Shown here in pieces: positions 49,324 through 57,932 of a stretch of DNA of 64,000 nt (its first letter is position 1; each line of letters begins with the position of its first letter). The notes beneath the pieces are model-generated. The model was given only the letters and a program-made list of their open reading frames with translations, made no database searches and was not told the DNA's origin. Origin of the DNA: Bradyrhizobium sp. 141 (lineage in GTDB: Bacteria; Pseudomonadota; Alphaproteobacteria; Rhizobiales; Xanthobacteraceae); assembly GCF_023074055.1 (NCBI RefSeq), contig NZ_JADPKR010000103.1, positions 62,001 through 126,000 of the forward strand, read 5' to 3'. Made by a program: the position numbers and the translations under genes.

Positions 49324-51045
49324 TCAGCTTGTCTCGGTCTTCTTCCCAGTCCTCTGCATGAAATCGAAATCGCAGCCCTCGTCGGCCTGCATGATGGTCT
49401 CGTTGAACAGCCAGGCGTAGCCGCGCCGAGCTTCCTCCGGCGCGGCGGCCGGCTTCAACGCGGCACGGCGCCGATCCAGCTCCGCCGCATCGACCAACAG
49501 CTCGATGCTGCGCTTGGCCACATCCAGGCTGATCATGTCGCCGTTTTTCACCAGCGCCAGTGGCCCGCCGACGGCGGATTCCGGCGTGATATGCAGCACG
49601 ATGGTGCCGAATGCGGTGCCGCTCATGCGTGCATCGGAGATGCGCACCATGTCCTTGGTGCCGCCGCGCGCGAGCTTCTTCGGGATCGGCAGATAGCCGG
49701 CCTCGGGCATGCCGGGCGCTCCCTTGGGGCCGGCATTGCGCAGCACCAGCACGTCGTCGGCGGTCACGTCGAGATCGGGATCGTCGACCCGCAAGGTCAT
49801 GTCCTCGACGGATTCGAACACGACCGCCCGCCCGGAGTGTTGCAACAGCTTGGGGCTCGCGGCCGATTGCTTGATCACCGCACCGCGCGGCGCGAGATTA
49901 CCGTGCAGGACGGCAAGGCCGCCCTCCTTCTTGATCGGATTGTCGCGCGGACGGATCGCATCCTGGCCGGGCACGTCCTCGGCAGTCGCGACGACATCGC
50001 GCAGCGTTTGGCCACTGATGGTCTTCGCTTCGAGATCGACGAGGTCACCGAGCTGCGCCAGCAGCTTCGGCACGCCGCCGGCGTGATGGAAATGCTCCAT
50101 GTAATGTTCGCCGGACGGCTTGAGATCGACCAGCACCGGTACCTCGCGGCCAATCTGGTCGAACACCTCGAGATCGAGCCGGTGCGGCGAGCGATGCGCC
50201 ATCGCGGTCAGATGGATCAGGCCGTTGGTCGAGCCGCCGATCGCCTGAAGCACGACCTGCGCATTCTTGAAAGAGGCCGGCGTCAACACCTCGCTCGGCT
50301 TCGGCCCCTTCGCCTTCGCCATCTCGGCCGCCACCTTGCCGCTCGCCTCCGCCAGACGGAAACGCTCGGCGTGCGGCGCGGGAATCGTCGCGCTCATCGG
50401 CAGCGACAGGCCCATGGCTTCGATCATGCAAGCCATGGTCGAGGCCGTGCCCATCACCATGCAGGTACCAACCGATGGCGCGAGACGGCCGTTCACCGCC
50501 TCGATCTCGGTATCGTCCATCTCGCCGGCGCGGTATTTCGCCCAGAGGCGGCGGCAGTCGGTGCAGGCGCCCAGTACCTCGCCCTTGTGATGGCCGACCA
50601 CCATGGGGCCGACGGGAATGACCACGGTCGGCAGGTCGGCGCTGATCGCCGCCATCACCTGCGCCGGCAACGTCTTGTCGCAGCCGCCGATCACGATCAC
50701 CGAATCCATCGGCTGGGCCCGGATCATCTCCTCGGTGTCCATCGCCATCAGATTGCGCAGATACATCGAGGTCGGATGCGCAAAGCTCTCGGCGATCGAG
50801 ATGGTCGGGAACACGAACGGCATCGCGCCCGACAGCATCACGCCGCGCTTGGCGGCTTCTATGATCTGCGGGACGTTGCCGTGACAGGGGTTGTAATCGC
50901 TATAGGTGTTGGTGATGCCGACGATCGGGCGCTCCAGCGCGTCGTCGGAATAGCCCATGGCCTTGATGAACGCCTTGCGCAGGAACAACGAGAAGCCGGC
51001 GTCGCCATAGCTCGTCAAACCCTTGCGCAACCCACTCGTCATCAT
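49324..51045 (-). CDS. IlvD/Edd-family dehydratase (sugar-acid dehydratase-like)
   Basis: 573 residues, ATG 51045 with AAGGAG. [2Fe-2S] cluster ligands Cys54 (YNPCHGN), Cys122 (GGCDKT) and Cys195 (VGTCMVMGTAS) are all present, so it is an active-type enzyme. The family includes dihydroxyacid, phosphogluconate and pentonate dehydratases. Because the gene heads an operon with a TRAP importer and is divergent from a GntR regulator, a sugar-acid (pentonate or hexonate) dehydratase is more likely than amino-acid biosynthesis. Confidence 0.88.
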   Translation of the reverse strand: MMTSGLRKGLTSYGDAGFSLFLRKAFIKAMGYSDDALERPIVGITNTYSDYNPCHGNVPQIIEAAKRGVMLSGAMPFVFPTISIAESFAHPTSMYLRNLMAMDTEEMIRAQPMDSVIVIGGCDKTLPAQVMAAISADLPTVVIPVGPMVVGHHKGEVLGACTDCRRLWAKYRAGEMDDTEIEAVNGRLAPSVGTCMVMGTASTMACMIEAMGLSLPMSATIPAPHAERFRLAEASGKVAAEMAKAKGPKPSEVLTPASFKNAQVVLQAIGGSTNGLIHLTAMAHRSPHRLDLEVFDQIGREVPVLVDLKPSGEHYMEHFHHAGGVPKLLAQLGDLVDLEAKTISGQTLRDVVATAEDVPGQDAIRPRDNPIKKEGGLAVLHGNLAPRGAVIKQSAASPKLLQHSGRAVVFESVEDMTLRVDDPDLDVTADDVLVLRNAGPKGAPGMPEAGYLPIPKKLARGGTKDMVRISDARMSGTAFGTIVLHITPESAVGGPLALVKNGDMISLDVAKRSIELLVDAAELDRRRAALKPAAAPEEARRGYAWLFNETIMQADEGCDFDFMQRTGKKTETS

Positions 51046-51086
51046 GCCACTCCTTACGTTGCCATTGTGGTACAGCCTGCCCCTCG

Positions 51087-51160
51087 ATTGTCAATAAGGT
51101 TGGTCCATATTGTCGCATTTCCGGCTTCAGGCGCCGTTATTGGCAGGAGTTATTGACAAT
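51087..51160. promoter_or_regulatory. Paired operator candidates ATTGTCAATAA / TTATTGACAAT
   Basis: Two 11-bp sequences, 51087-51097 and 51150-51160, are perfect inverted copies separated by 52 bp. Each contains a 9-bp palindrome of the form ATTGnCAAT. Both overlap TTGACA-like hexamers, one per direction, so a bound regulator would cover both divergent promoters. The GntR protein 55 bp downstream is the obvious candidate. Confidence 0.72.
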
Positions 51161-51214
51161 CTGCGCCTTCCCTGCTCCACAGGGGCAGACCGGCTGAAGC
51201 CGGAGGCTGAGGGC

Positions 51215-51901
51215 ATGTCCGAGATTCGCACCGCAGACGCCATGCCAGTCCGGCGCGACGACCCGGACGACGTCGTCGCGCGGCTGGAAGAGGACATCAT
51301 CTTCGGCCGCCTGCCGCCGGGCGCGCGGCTGACCGAAGACGCGCTGATGTCGCGCTACGGCACCTCTCGCCACTTCGTGCGCCAGGCCCTGGTGGATGCG
51401 GAGCGGCGCGGCATCGTCCGCCGCGAGAAGAACGTCGGCGCCACCGTGCGGTACTACTCGTCCGAGGAGGTCCGGCAGATCTACGAGGTCAGGGAGATGC
51501 TGACGCGGCAGGCGGCGCTGATGATCCCCCTGCCCGCGCCGCAAGGCCTGATCGACGAACTAGCCGCGCTGCAACAGCAATATTGCGCCAAGGCCGACAT
51601 GCAGGATCTGCGCGGCATCCACGAAGCCAACGATGCCTTCCACCTCGCGCTGTTCTCGGCTTGCGGCAATCCCTATCTGGTGCGCTCGCTCCAGGACTAC
51701 ATGAACCTGACCTTGCCGATGCGCGCCAAGAACCTCGCCGACCGCGACGGCCTCGCGCTTTCGCGGCGGCAGCACGAGATGATGATCGAACTGCTGAGGG
51801 GGCGCGACAGCTGGGCGCTGGCTCAGCTGTGTGTGGATCATATGCAGTTCAGCAAGTCGGATTATCTCAAACGCATCGCTGAGGATGAGGCGGGGCTCTA
51901 G
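51215..51901 (+). CDS. GntR-family regulator (FadR/FCD subclass)
   Basis: 228 residues from ATG 51215 (GGAGG nine bases upstream). Winged helix: VVARLEEDIIFGRLPPGARLTEDALMSRYGTSRHFVRQAL. The C-terminal FCD helical domain has metal-ligand candidates in HEANDAFHLALFSACGNPYL and RQHEMMIELL. Such regulators sense organic acids or sugar acids. Divergent from the dehydratase-TRAP operon with two operator candidates between, so probably its repressor. Confidence 0.92.
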   Translation: MSEIRTADAMPVRRDDPDDVVARLEEDIIFGRLPPGARLTEDALMSRYGTSRHFVRQALVDAERRGIVRREKNVGATVRYYSSEEVRQIYEVREMLTRQAALMIPLPAPQGLIDELAALQQQYCAKADMQDLRGIHEANDAFHLALFSACGNPYLVRSLQDYMNLTLPMRAKNLADRDGLALSRRQHEMMIELLRGRDSWALAQLCVDHMQFSKSDYLKRIAEDEAGL

Positions 51902-52068
51902 GTGGCCAGGTTCCTGCCACGATACGAGCCGTATACGTCCGAGACGGAACGTCGCCAGCCCAGCCGCGTTGGAAGGCTTGAGCGAGATTCACTCGCGCGT
52001 CGTGCTTCGGACGTGGCAGAGTGACGATGTCAGCCCAAGGAGGACTGGCTAGCGCACAGGTTTGAGCA

Positions 52069-53262
52069 ATGAGGGTCTGCGGAGTGATGCGGGCCGGTTT
52101 GTTCATCGCATTGATTGCAGCGGCCTGGCTCGGCGGACAGGTCCAGGAGTCCCTCGCACAAACGCGACCTTCCGCTTCTCCAAGTGAACCCGGGAAAGCG
52201 TCTCCGCGAAAAGAAAGCGTCCCCAGGAAAGCAACGGGACGTTCTGCGGACCCATTTACGGTGGGTTTCGTAACCGGTACGCCGCAATGCACTGAATTCG
52301 CCATGGCTCAGGATATTGCGACCACACTGGCCAGTGGTCAGGAGACGGGCCCTCGTGGCGAAGTCGCTTTGCGGGTTGTGCCAATCGTCGGAAACGGCGG
52401 CACCCGCAGCGTCCTGGACGTGCTCACCTTGGCAGGTGCCGACGTGGCGATCGCACCTGTTATCCTGGTCGACCGGCTCCGGGAAGCAAAGACGTTCGGA
52501 GACATCTCTAACAAGCTAACCTATATTGCCCCGCTCCATATCGAAGAGTTCCATCTCCTCGCGCGACCGGAGATCGCAAGCCTGACGGATCTTGCGGGAA
52601 AGAAGGTCAATCTCGGCGAGGATGGCAGTGCCGGTGCCGTGCTTGGCCGCGAGGTGCTGAACCGTCTGGGCGTCAAGATCAGGGAGTCGAACTTGGGACC
52701 TGAGGCCGCGCTGCACGGTCTGAGGAAGGGAGATCTCTCCGCCGCTCTGTTGGTCTCAGGAAAGCCGGTCAGCTTCCTGACGCAGATCTCGCAACTCGAT
52801 GGTATTCGCCTCCTGCCTATCCCCTACTCCAAAGAGCTGCTGCAAGAAGATTATCTGCCATCGACGCTTCGCCATCAGGACTACCCGAATATCATTGCGG
52901 CCGAAGCAAGCGTCGACACGATCGCGATCAAATCCGCTCTGTTCGCCTACAACTGGCCCAGCGGCAACGAGCGATATCGGTTGCTGGAATTCTTCGTCCA
53001 GACATTGTTCACGCGCTTTCCTGAGTTTCTTGGCGACGCACATCACCCCAAATGGCGCGAGGTGAGCCTGGCCGCGCTGCTCCCCGGATGGCGACGATTC
53101 CGACCGGCAGAGCGCTGGCTCCAGCAGCAATCCGGGGGCGAGGCCGCGCTTCGCAAGGCGTTCGGCCGGTTCCTCGAGGGAAAGCCAACCGCGAAACCGC
53201 CAGACGGCGAAGAATTGTTCCAGGATTTCCTGCGCTGGCGAGAACGCAATCCAGGCAAGTGA
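52069..53262 (+). CDS. Exported TAXI/NMT1-like solute-binding family protein
   Basis: 397 residues, starting MRVCGVMRAGLFIALIAAAW with a signal peptide ending near SLAQ. The mature protein reads FTVGFVTGTPQCTEFAMAQD, GNGGTRSVLDVLTLAGADVAIAPVI, LHIEEFHLLARPEIASLTDLAGKKV, the pattern of TAXI-type (TRAP-associated) or NMT1-like binding proteins. The C-terminal tail (residues about 310-397) looks helical and not typical of binding proteins. No transporter gene is adjacent, so it may sense or scavenge rather than import. The 167-bp gap before it holds an AAGGAGG motif 25 bp upstream of the start, too far to be its ribosome site. Confidence 0.75.
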   Translation: MRVCGVMRAGLFIALIAAAWLGGQVQESLAQTRPSASPSEPGKASPRKESVPRKATGRSADPFTVGFVTGTPQCTEFAMAQDIATTLASGQETGPRGEVALRVVPIVGNGGTRSVLDVLTLAGADVAIAPVILVDRLREAKTFGDISNKLTYIAPLHIEEFHLLARPEIASLTDLAGKKVNLGEDGSAGAVLGREVLNRLGVKIRESNLGPEAALHGLRKGDLSAALLVSGKPVSFLTQISQLDGIRLLPIPYSKELLQEDYLPSTLRHQDYPNIIAAEASVDTIAIKSALFAYNWPSGNERYRLLEFFVQTLFTRFPEFLGDAHHPKWREVSLAALLPGWRRFRPAERWLQQQSGGEAALRKAFGRFLEGKPTAKPPDGEELFQDFLRWRERNPGK

Positions 53263-53306
53263 GCAAGCCAAACAAACCTCGGCAAAACAAATCTCGGGAG
53301 GTGTCG

Positions 53307-53870
53307 ATGCGCAAAGCGCTTGTGAGCACAGCCTTGGTTGCGTTGCTCGCCCTGATCGCCGATGTGAGGCGCCCAGCCGCCCAATTTGCCCCCTTCTGGC
53401 CATCAGCGCCGCAGACCCTTGCACCGGCCACCGCGCCACCATCTGACCAGGTCGAACAAGCCAGGACAGCCCCCCATCGAAGCAGCAAGCCGCGCAGGAA
53501 GCACGAAGTCGTTCGTCCGCCGCCAAATCAGCGGAAGGTCGCGGAAAGAAACGGATACAAGCGGGTCAGCGATCTCGTGAACTTCCCGAAGTTCTTTCCG
53601 GGCCTTGGCATCATCTTCGTCAAGCCCGACACTTTGCCGCTGGGGCCATTCCTGTGTTTCGATCGCAGGGATCGCCTCGTGGCGACCGTGTACATGGTCC
53701 CGAACAAGGACATCGACGATCACAAGTCGTTGGAGGGGGCGGGGCCAGCGCGGTCAGTTGACCACGTCAGCATCTACTTCAACCCGGGTCACCCCGGCGT
53801 GGATGTGCCGCATTACCATGTGGTGCTCTGGCATGTGACCAGGAAACAGGAAGCGCGCGTTGCAAAATGA
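53307..53870 (+). CDS. Exported protein of unknown function
   Basis: 187 residues from ATG 53307, with GGGAGG seven bases upstream; the longer open frame before it overlaps the previous gene and is not used. Signal peptide MRKALVSTALVALLALIADV; then a Pro-rich basic linker (residues about 30-80), and a compact C-terminal part with GIIFVKPDTLPLGPFLCFDRR and DVPHYHVVLWHV. The PHYH histidines could bind metal. I do not recognise the family. It follows the TAXI-like gene by 44 bp on the same strand, suggesting a two-gene operon of exported proteins. Confidence 0.7.
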   Translation: MRKALVSTALVALLALIADVRRPAAQFAPFWPSAPQTLAPATAPPSDQVEQARTAPHRSSKPRRKHEVVRPPPNQRKVAERNGYKRVSDLVNFPKFFPGLGIIFVKPDTLPLGPFLCFDRRDRLVATVYMVPNKDIDDHKSLEGAGPARSVDHVSIYFNPGHPGVDVPHYHVVLWHVTRKQEARVAK

Positions 53871-54031
53871 GGTACAACAGGTCCTGCGATCACACGAGCC
53901 CGATTTGCCCAAGCACACTGACGATCTGCGCGCGGCGCTCGCGGACAAGCGTGGATCGACACTTGCCCGCCTTGAGCCGCCAGCGGCGCTTGATCAGTCG
54001 CAGCTAATGTCAGGACTTAGACAAACGCGGC

Positions 54032-54856
54032 CTAGCGCTTATTCCAGTCGATGATCCGGCTCGCATCGCCGTCGAACTCGTTGCTGCAGAACGCGCCGCC
54101 CTGGAAATGATCCCCGATCGGATCCGGCTTCAGCTTGGCCTGCTCGGCCATCGCGTGCGCGACGTGATCCTCGGAACGGCCGGTGGGGCGATAGCCGAAT
54201 TCGTAGGCGCGGTGGTTGTCCCACCAGGCGCGCTCGTTCAGCGAGACGCCGTAGAAGATTTCGAAATGGATGTCGGGATGCTCGAGCCCGATCTGACAGA
54301 GCTGCACCAGGTCTTCCGGCTTCAGCCAGATCGAGACGCGGCGATGGTCGAGCGGCATGTCGCCGAAATTTCCGATGCGCAGACACGTCACCTTCAGCCC
54401 GTGCTTGTCGGCGTAGAGCGCGCCGACGGCCTCGCCGAACACCTTGCTGACGCCATAGCGGCCGTCGGGACGCGGGGTGACGTCAGTGCCGATCTTGTGG
54501 TGGCGCGGATAGAAGCCAACGGCGTGATTGGACGAGGCGAACACCACGCGCTTAACGCCCTTGCGGTGGGCGGCCTCGAACAGATTATAGCAGCCGATGA
54601 TGTTGGCCTGGAGGATGTCGTCCCAGGGGCCTTCGACCGAATAGCCGCCGAAATGGATGATGCCGTCGACGCCCTCGCAGATCGCCTCGCACTGAGCGAG
54701 ATCGGCGAGGTCCGCCGCCTTGAATTTTTCGCTCGCTCCGAGATCGGCCGGCGGCTTGATGTCGGAGAGCAGGAGATCCGGATAGATCGGCGGCAGCAGT
54801 TTTCGCAGGCGCGTGCCGATCCCGCCCGAAGCTCCCGTCATCAAGATGCGCGGCAT
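54032..54856 (-). CDS. udh: Uronate dehydrogenase-like NAD-dependent SDR
   Basis: 274 residues from ATG 54856, with a GAGGA ribosome site. NAD motif GASGGIG (8-14), the loop SDIKPP, FASSNHAVGFYPR and the catalytic Tyr134/Lys138 in RYGVSK match characterised uronate dehydrogenases, whose length (265-275) also fits. It oxidises a hexuronate at C1 to the aldaro-lactone. A lactonase gene is divergent 91 bp away. This is the strongest pathway clue in the region. Confidence 0.85.
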   Translation of the reverse strand: MPRILMTGASGGIGTRLRKLLPPIYPDLLLSDIKPPADLGASEKFKAADLADLAQCEAICEGVDGIIHFGGYSVEGPWDDILQANIIGCYNLFEAAHRKGVKRVVFASSNHAVGFYPRHHKIGTDVTPRPDGRYGVSKVFGEAVGALYADKHGLKVTCLRIGNFGDMPLDHRRVSIWLKPEDLVQLCQIGLEHPDIHFEIFYGVSLNERAWWDNHRAYEFGYRPTGRSEDHVAHAMAEQAKLKPDPIGDHFQGGAFCSNEFDGDASRIIDWNKR

Positions 54857-54947
54857 GTCTTTCCTCGTATGTAGTAACCGATTTGCGGCCACAGATATCT
54901 GATGCTAGCAGACTTTGACAGAGGGAACGCAACAACGAGAATTGCAC

Positions 54948-55916
54948 ATGAACGATGCATCGTCCCGCACTCAAGGCTGGCAGCCGGCGACCTATTACCC
55001 CGATCCCGCGATAAAAGCACTGGATCCCCGCTTCGAAAAATACTGGCTGAAATTGTCCGCGGTGGAGCGGCTGGCGACCGGCCTGCGCTGGGCCGAGGGA
55101 CCGGTGTGGTTCGGCGACGGGCGCTATCTGCTCTGCAGCGACATCCCGAACCAGCGCATCATCAAATGGGAGGAAGAGACGGGCGCGGTCAGCGTGTTCC
55201 GCAAGCCTTCGAATTTCGCCAACGGCAACACACGCGACCGGCAGGGCCGGCTCGTCACCTGCGAGCACGGCGGGCGGCGCGTGGTGCGCACCGAATATGA
55301 TGGCAGCATCACCGCGCTGATGGATCAATTCAACGGCAAGCGGTTGAACTCGCCGAACGATGTCATTGTTAAATCGGACGGCTCGATCTGGTTCACCGAT
55401 CCGACCTTCGGCCTGCTCGGCAATTACGAGGGCTACAAGGCCGAGCCCGAGATCGATCCGAACGTCTACCGGTTCGATCCCGCGACCGGCAAGGCGACCA
55501 TTGTCGCCGAGGGCGTGCTCGGTCCGAACGGGCTATGCTTCTCGCCGGACGAGAAGATCCTCTACGTCGTGGAATCCCGCGGCGTGCCGAACCGCAAGAT
55601 CCTCGCCTATGACGTCGCGGCGGACGGCACCTCGATCTCCAACAAACGCGTCCACATCGATGCCGGCCCGGGCACGCCCGACGGCATGCGCTGCGACGTC
55701 GACGGCAATCTCTGGTGCGGCTGGGGCATGGGCGATCCCGAGCTCGACGGCGTCGTGGTGTTCGCGCCTGACGGCGTCATGATCGGCCGCATCGCGCTGC
55801 CCGAGCGCTGCGCCAATCTCTGCTTCGGCGGCGTCAAGCGCAACCGCCTGTTCATGGCGGCGAGCCAGTCGATCTACGCGCTGTATGTGAACACGCAGGG
55901 GGCGGCGGGGGGATAG
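54948..55916 (+). CDS. SMP-30/gluconolactonase family lactonase
   Basis: 322 residues from ATG 54948. Six-bladed propeller of the SMP-30/regucalcin type: WAEGPVWFGDGRYLLCSDIP (metal-binding Glu), RLNSPNDVIVKSDGSIWFTDPTF (Asn), GPNGLCFSPDEKILYV and TPDGMRCDVDGNLW (Asp). Hydrolyses aldono- or aldaro-lactones. Its divergent neighbour uronate dehydrogenase would make such a lactone, so the pair probably produce an aldarate. Confidence 0.92.
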   Translation: MNDASSRTQGWQPATYYPDPAIKALDPRFEKYWLKLSAVERLATGLRWAEGPVWFGDGRYLLCSDIPNQRIIKWEEETGAVSVFRKPSNFANGNTRDRQGRLVTCEHGGRRVVRTEYDGSITALMDQFNGKRLNSPNDVIVKSDGSIWFTDPTFGLLGNYEGYKAEPEIDPNVYRFDPATGKATIVAEGVLGPNGLCFSPDEKILYVVESRGVPNRKILAYDVAADGTSISNKRVHIDAGPGTPDGMRCDVDGNLWCGWGMGDPELDGVVVFAPDGVMIGRIALPERCANLCFGGVKRNRLFMAASQSIYALYVNTQGAAGG

Positions 55917-55937
55917 GCGCACCGCAAGCGACGATCT

Positions 55938-56030
55938 CGTAGGGTGGGCAAAGGAGCGCAAGCGACGTGCCCACCATCATGCCGTCGCGGACGCGAAGAC
56001 GTGGGCACGCTTCGCTTTGCCCACCCTACG
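55938..56030. repeat. CGTAGGGTGGGCAAAG repeat, copy 2
   Basis: Starts CGTAGGGTGGGCAAAGGAGC and ends CGCTTTGCCCACCCTACG, with inner GACGTGCCCACC / GTGGGCACG inverted copies. Same family as 40410-40498 and 61919-62005, here 22 bp downstream of the lactonase stop. Confidence 0.9.
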
Positions 56031-56048
56031 GCACCTCGCGTTCTCGCC

Positions 56049-56119
56049 CGTAGCCCGGATGGAGCGCAGCGCAATCCGGGGACCGGTCCCGCATTCCGCT
56101 TCGCTCCATGCGGGCTACA
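56049..56119. repeat. Palindromic repeat CGTAGCCCGGATGGAGCGCAGCG / TTCGCTCCATGCGGGCTAC
   Basis: The left end GTAGCCCGGATGGAGCG and right end CGCTCCATGCGGGCTAC are inverted copies with one or two mismatches. It lies between repeat copy 2 and the aldehyde dehydrogenase terminator. A third element of the same general kind in this intergenic gap. Confidence 0.75.
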
Positions 56120-56121
56120 AA

Positions 56122-56152
56122 GAAAAACGCCGGAGCGGTTTCCCGCTCCGGC
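56122..56152 (-). terminator. Intrinsic terminator of the aldehyde dehydrogenase gene
   Basis: On the minus strand, 25 bp after the stop at 56177, GCCGGAGCGG and CCGCTCCGGC form a perfect 10-bp stem with a 4-base loop, followed by GTTTTTCTTTGT. A textbook rho-independent terminator. Confidence 0.88.
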
Positions 56153-56176
56153 GCCATGTTGCTCAGACGATAAAAT

Positions 56177-57607
56177 TTACGCCGCGTTGAAGCCGGCCAC
56201 GGCCTTCACTTCGAGGAAGTCCTCGAGGCCGTACTTGCCCCATTCGCGGCCGTTGCCCGACTGCTTGTAGCCGCCGAACGGCGCGGTGCGGTCGTTGGGA
56301 ACGCCCTGGAGATTGACGTTGCCGGCGCGGATCTGCCGGCCGACGCGCTTGGCGTCCTCGACCGAAGCGCCCGTGACGTAGCCGGCGAGCCCATAGGGCG
56401 TGTCGTTGGCGATGTGCACGGCTTCGGCTTCGTCCTTGGCTCCAATGATGGTCAGCACCGGTCCGAAGATTTCCTCACGGGCGATCGTCATGTCAGGGGT
56501 GACGTCGGCGAAGATGGTCGGGCGAACGTAGAAGCCCTTGTTGACGCCCTCGGGCAGCCCCGGGCCGCCGGCGACGAGGGTAGCGCCCTCGTCGATGCCC
56601 TTCTTGATCAGGCCCTGGATCTTGTCCCACTGGCCGCGGTTGACGACCGGGCCGATGGTGGTGCCTTCGGCGCGCGGATCGCCCGCCTTGGTCTTGTCGG
56701 CGACGGCCTTCGCGATCGCGGCGACTTCCTTCATCTTCGAGGCCGGCACAATCATGCGGGAGGGCGCGTTGCAGGACTGGCCGGAGTTGTTGAACATGTG
56801 CATCACGCCGCCGGTCACCGCCTTCGTGAGGTCGGCACCTTCCAGGATGACGTTCGGCGACTTGCCGCCGAGCTCCTGGCTGACGCGCTTCACGGTGGGA
56901 GCTGCGCGCTTCGCAACGTCGATGCCGGCGCGGGTCGAACCGGTGAAGGAGATCATGTCGATATCGGGGTGCTCGCTCATGGCGGCGCCGACCTCGGGGC
57001 CGAGACCGTTGACGAGGTTGAACACGCCCTTGGGCACGCCGGCTTCATGGAGGATTTCCGCGAAGATCAGCGCCGAGGTCGGGGTGAACTCGCTGGGCTT
57101 CAGGATCATGGTGCAGCCGGCAGCGAGCGCGGGCGCGACCTTGCAGGCGATCTGGTTGAGCGGCCAGTTCCAGGGCGTGATCATGCCGACCACGCCGACC
57201 GGCTCGCGCAGCACCATGGCGGTGCCGGCCGGCTCCTCGAAATGATAGTTCTTAAGCACGTCGAGCGTGGTCATGAGATGGCCGAGGCCGGCGCCGGCCT
57301 GGAGCTTCTCCGCCATCGGCAGCGGCGCGCCCATCTCGTCGGAGACGGCGGCACCGATCTCCTTGAGACGGCCCTTGTAGACTTCGATGACCTTGGAGAG
57401 CAGCGCGACGCGCTCGTCGCGGCTGGTCTGGGAGAACGTTGCAAAGGCGCGCTTGGCGGCGGCGACGGCCTTGTCCACGTCAGCCTTGGAGCCCAGCGCA
57501 ACCTCGTACATCGCCTCTTCCGTCGCGGGGTTGACCACGGCGGTGGACTTCTTGACGGCGGGATCGACCCAGGCGCCGTCGATGTAGAATTGCATGCGAT
57601 TGACCAT
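56177..57607 (-). CDS. Aldehyde dehydrogenase (NAD(P)+-dependent)
   Basis: 476 residues from ATG 57607 with AGAGG six bases upstream. Catalytic Cys279 in GQSCNAPSR and general-base Glu245 in SQELGGKSP; NAD-binding FTGSTRAG and PWNWPLNQI. An ordinary soluble ALDH. Its place near uronate dehydrogenase and lactonase would allow a role as a 2-oxoglutarate semialdehyde dehydrogenase in oxidative sugar-acid breakdown, but many ALDHs look like this. A terminator follows. Confidence 0.93.
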   Translation of the reverse strand: MVNRMQFYIDGAWVDPAVKKSTAVVNPATEEAMYEVALGSKADVDKAVAAAKRAFATFSQTSRDERVALLSKVIEVYKGRLKEIGAAVSDEMGAPLPMAEKLQAGAGLGHLMTTLDVLKNYHFEEPAGTAMVLREPVGVVGMITPWNWPLNQIACKVAPALAAGCTMILKPSEFTPTSALIFAEILHEAGVPKGVFNLVNGLGPEVGAAMSEHPDIDMISFTGSTRAGIDVAKRAAPTVKRVSQELGGKSPNVILEGADLTKAVTGGVMHMFNNSGQSCNAPSRMIVPASKMKEVAAIAKAVADKTKAGDPRAEGTTIGPVVNRGQWDKIQGLIKKGIDEGATLVAGGPGLPEGVNKGFYVRPTIFADVTPDMTIAREEIFGPVLTIIGAKDEAEAVHIANDTPYGLAGYVTGASVEDAKRVGRQIRAGNVNLQGVPNDRTAPFGGYKQSGNGREWGKYGLEDFLEVKAVAGFNAA

Positions 57608-57932
57608 CGTTAACCTCTTTTTGGGGGCATGTGGGGGCGTTTCGGCAGGCATCCTTGCACGAAAGCGCCGGCAATTGAAACCGCCATATGCGGGGCCAGC
57701 GTTGCGGCGGACGCGCGGAATATGGGGCGCGATTTGAAGCGAGGCAAGCGGCTCTGGGTCCCGGCTCAGCGTCGCGACATTTCATGTCGCGCCGCGTCCG
57801 GGACACGAGATTGGAAGGGATGCAAACACGCTCGTGCCCCGGACGCAGCGCAGCGCTTCCCCGGCGATGCGAAGCATCGCCCGGTGCAGCGGTGCGCTGC
57901 TGAGCCGGGGCCCATGCTCAAGGTTACCCCGA
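57608..57932. other. 325-bp gene-free region with palindromic repeats
   Basis: Between the aldehyde dehydrogenase start and the AceE-like stop. It contains the dehydrogenase promoter region near 57608-57720 and, at 57751-57918, a repeat-rich stretch. I see no coding signal. Confidence 0.5.
57751..57918. repeat. GTCCGGGACACGAGA / CTCGTGCCCCGGACGC palindromic repeat cluster
   Basis: Two adjacent units: one with GGGTCCCGGCTCAGCG...CGTCCGGGACACG (57756-57808), another with CTCGTGCCCCGGACGCAGCG...TGAGCCGGGGCCC (57831-57912). They relate to the element at 39261-39395. Internal GCGATGCGAAGCATCGC is a perfect short palindrome. Confidence 0.7.

Noticed and set aside
49258..51156. 632-codon plus-strand frame opposite the IlvD/Edd dehydratase
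   Set aside because: The dehydratase has all three Fe-S cysteines and a good ribosome site; the antisense frame has no recognisable domain.
53860..54054. 64-codon frame after the unknown exported protein
   Set aside because: TTG start inside the previous gene, no ribosome site, and it runs into the uronate dehydrogenase gene; no motif to support it.
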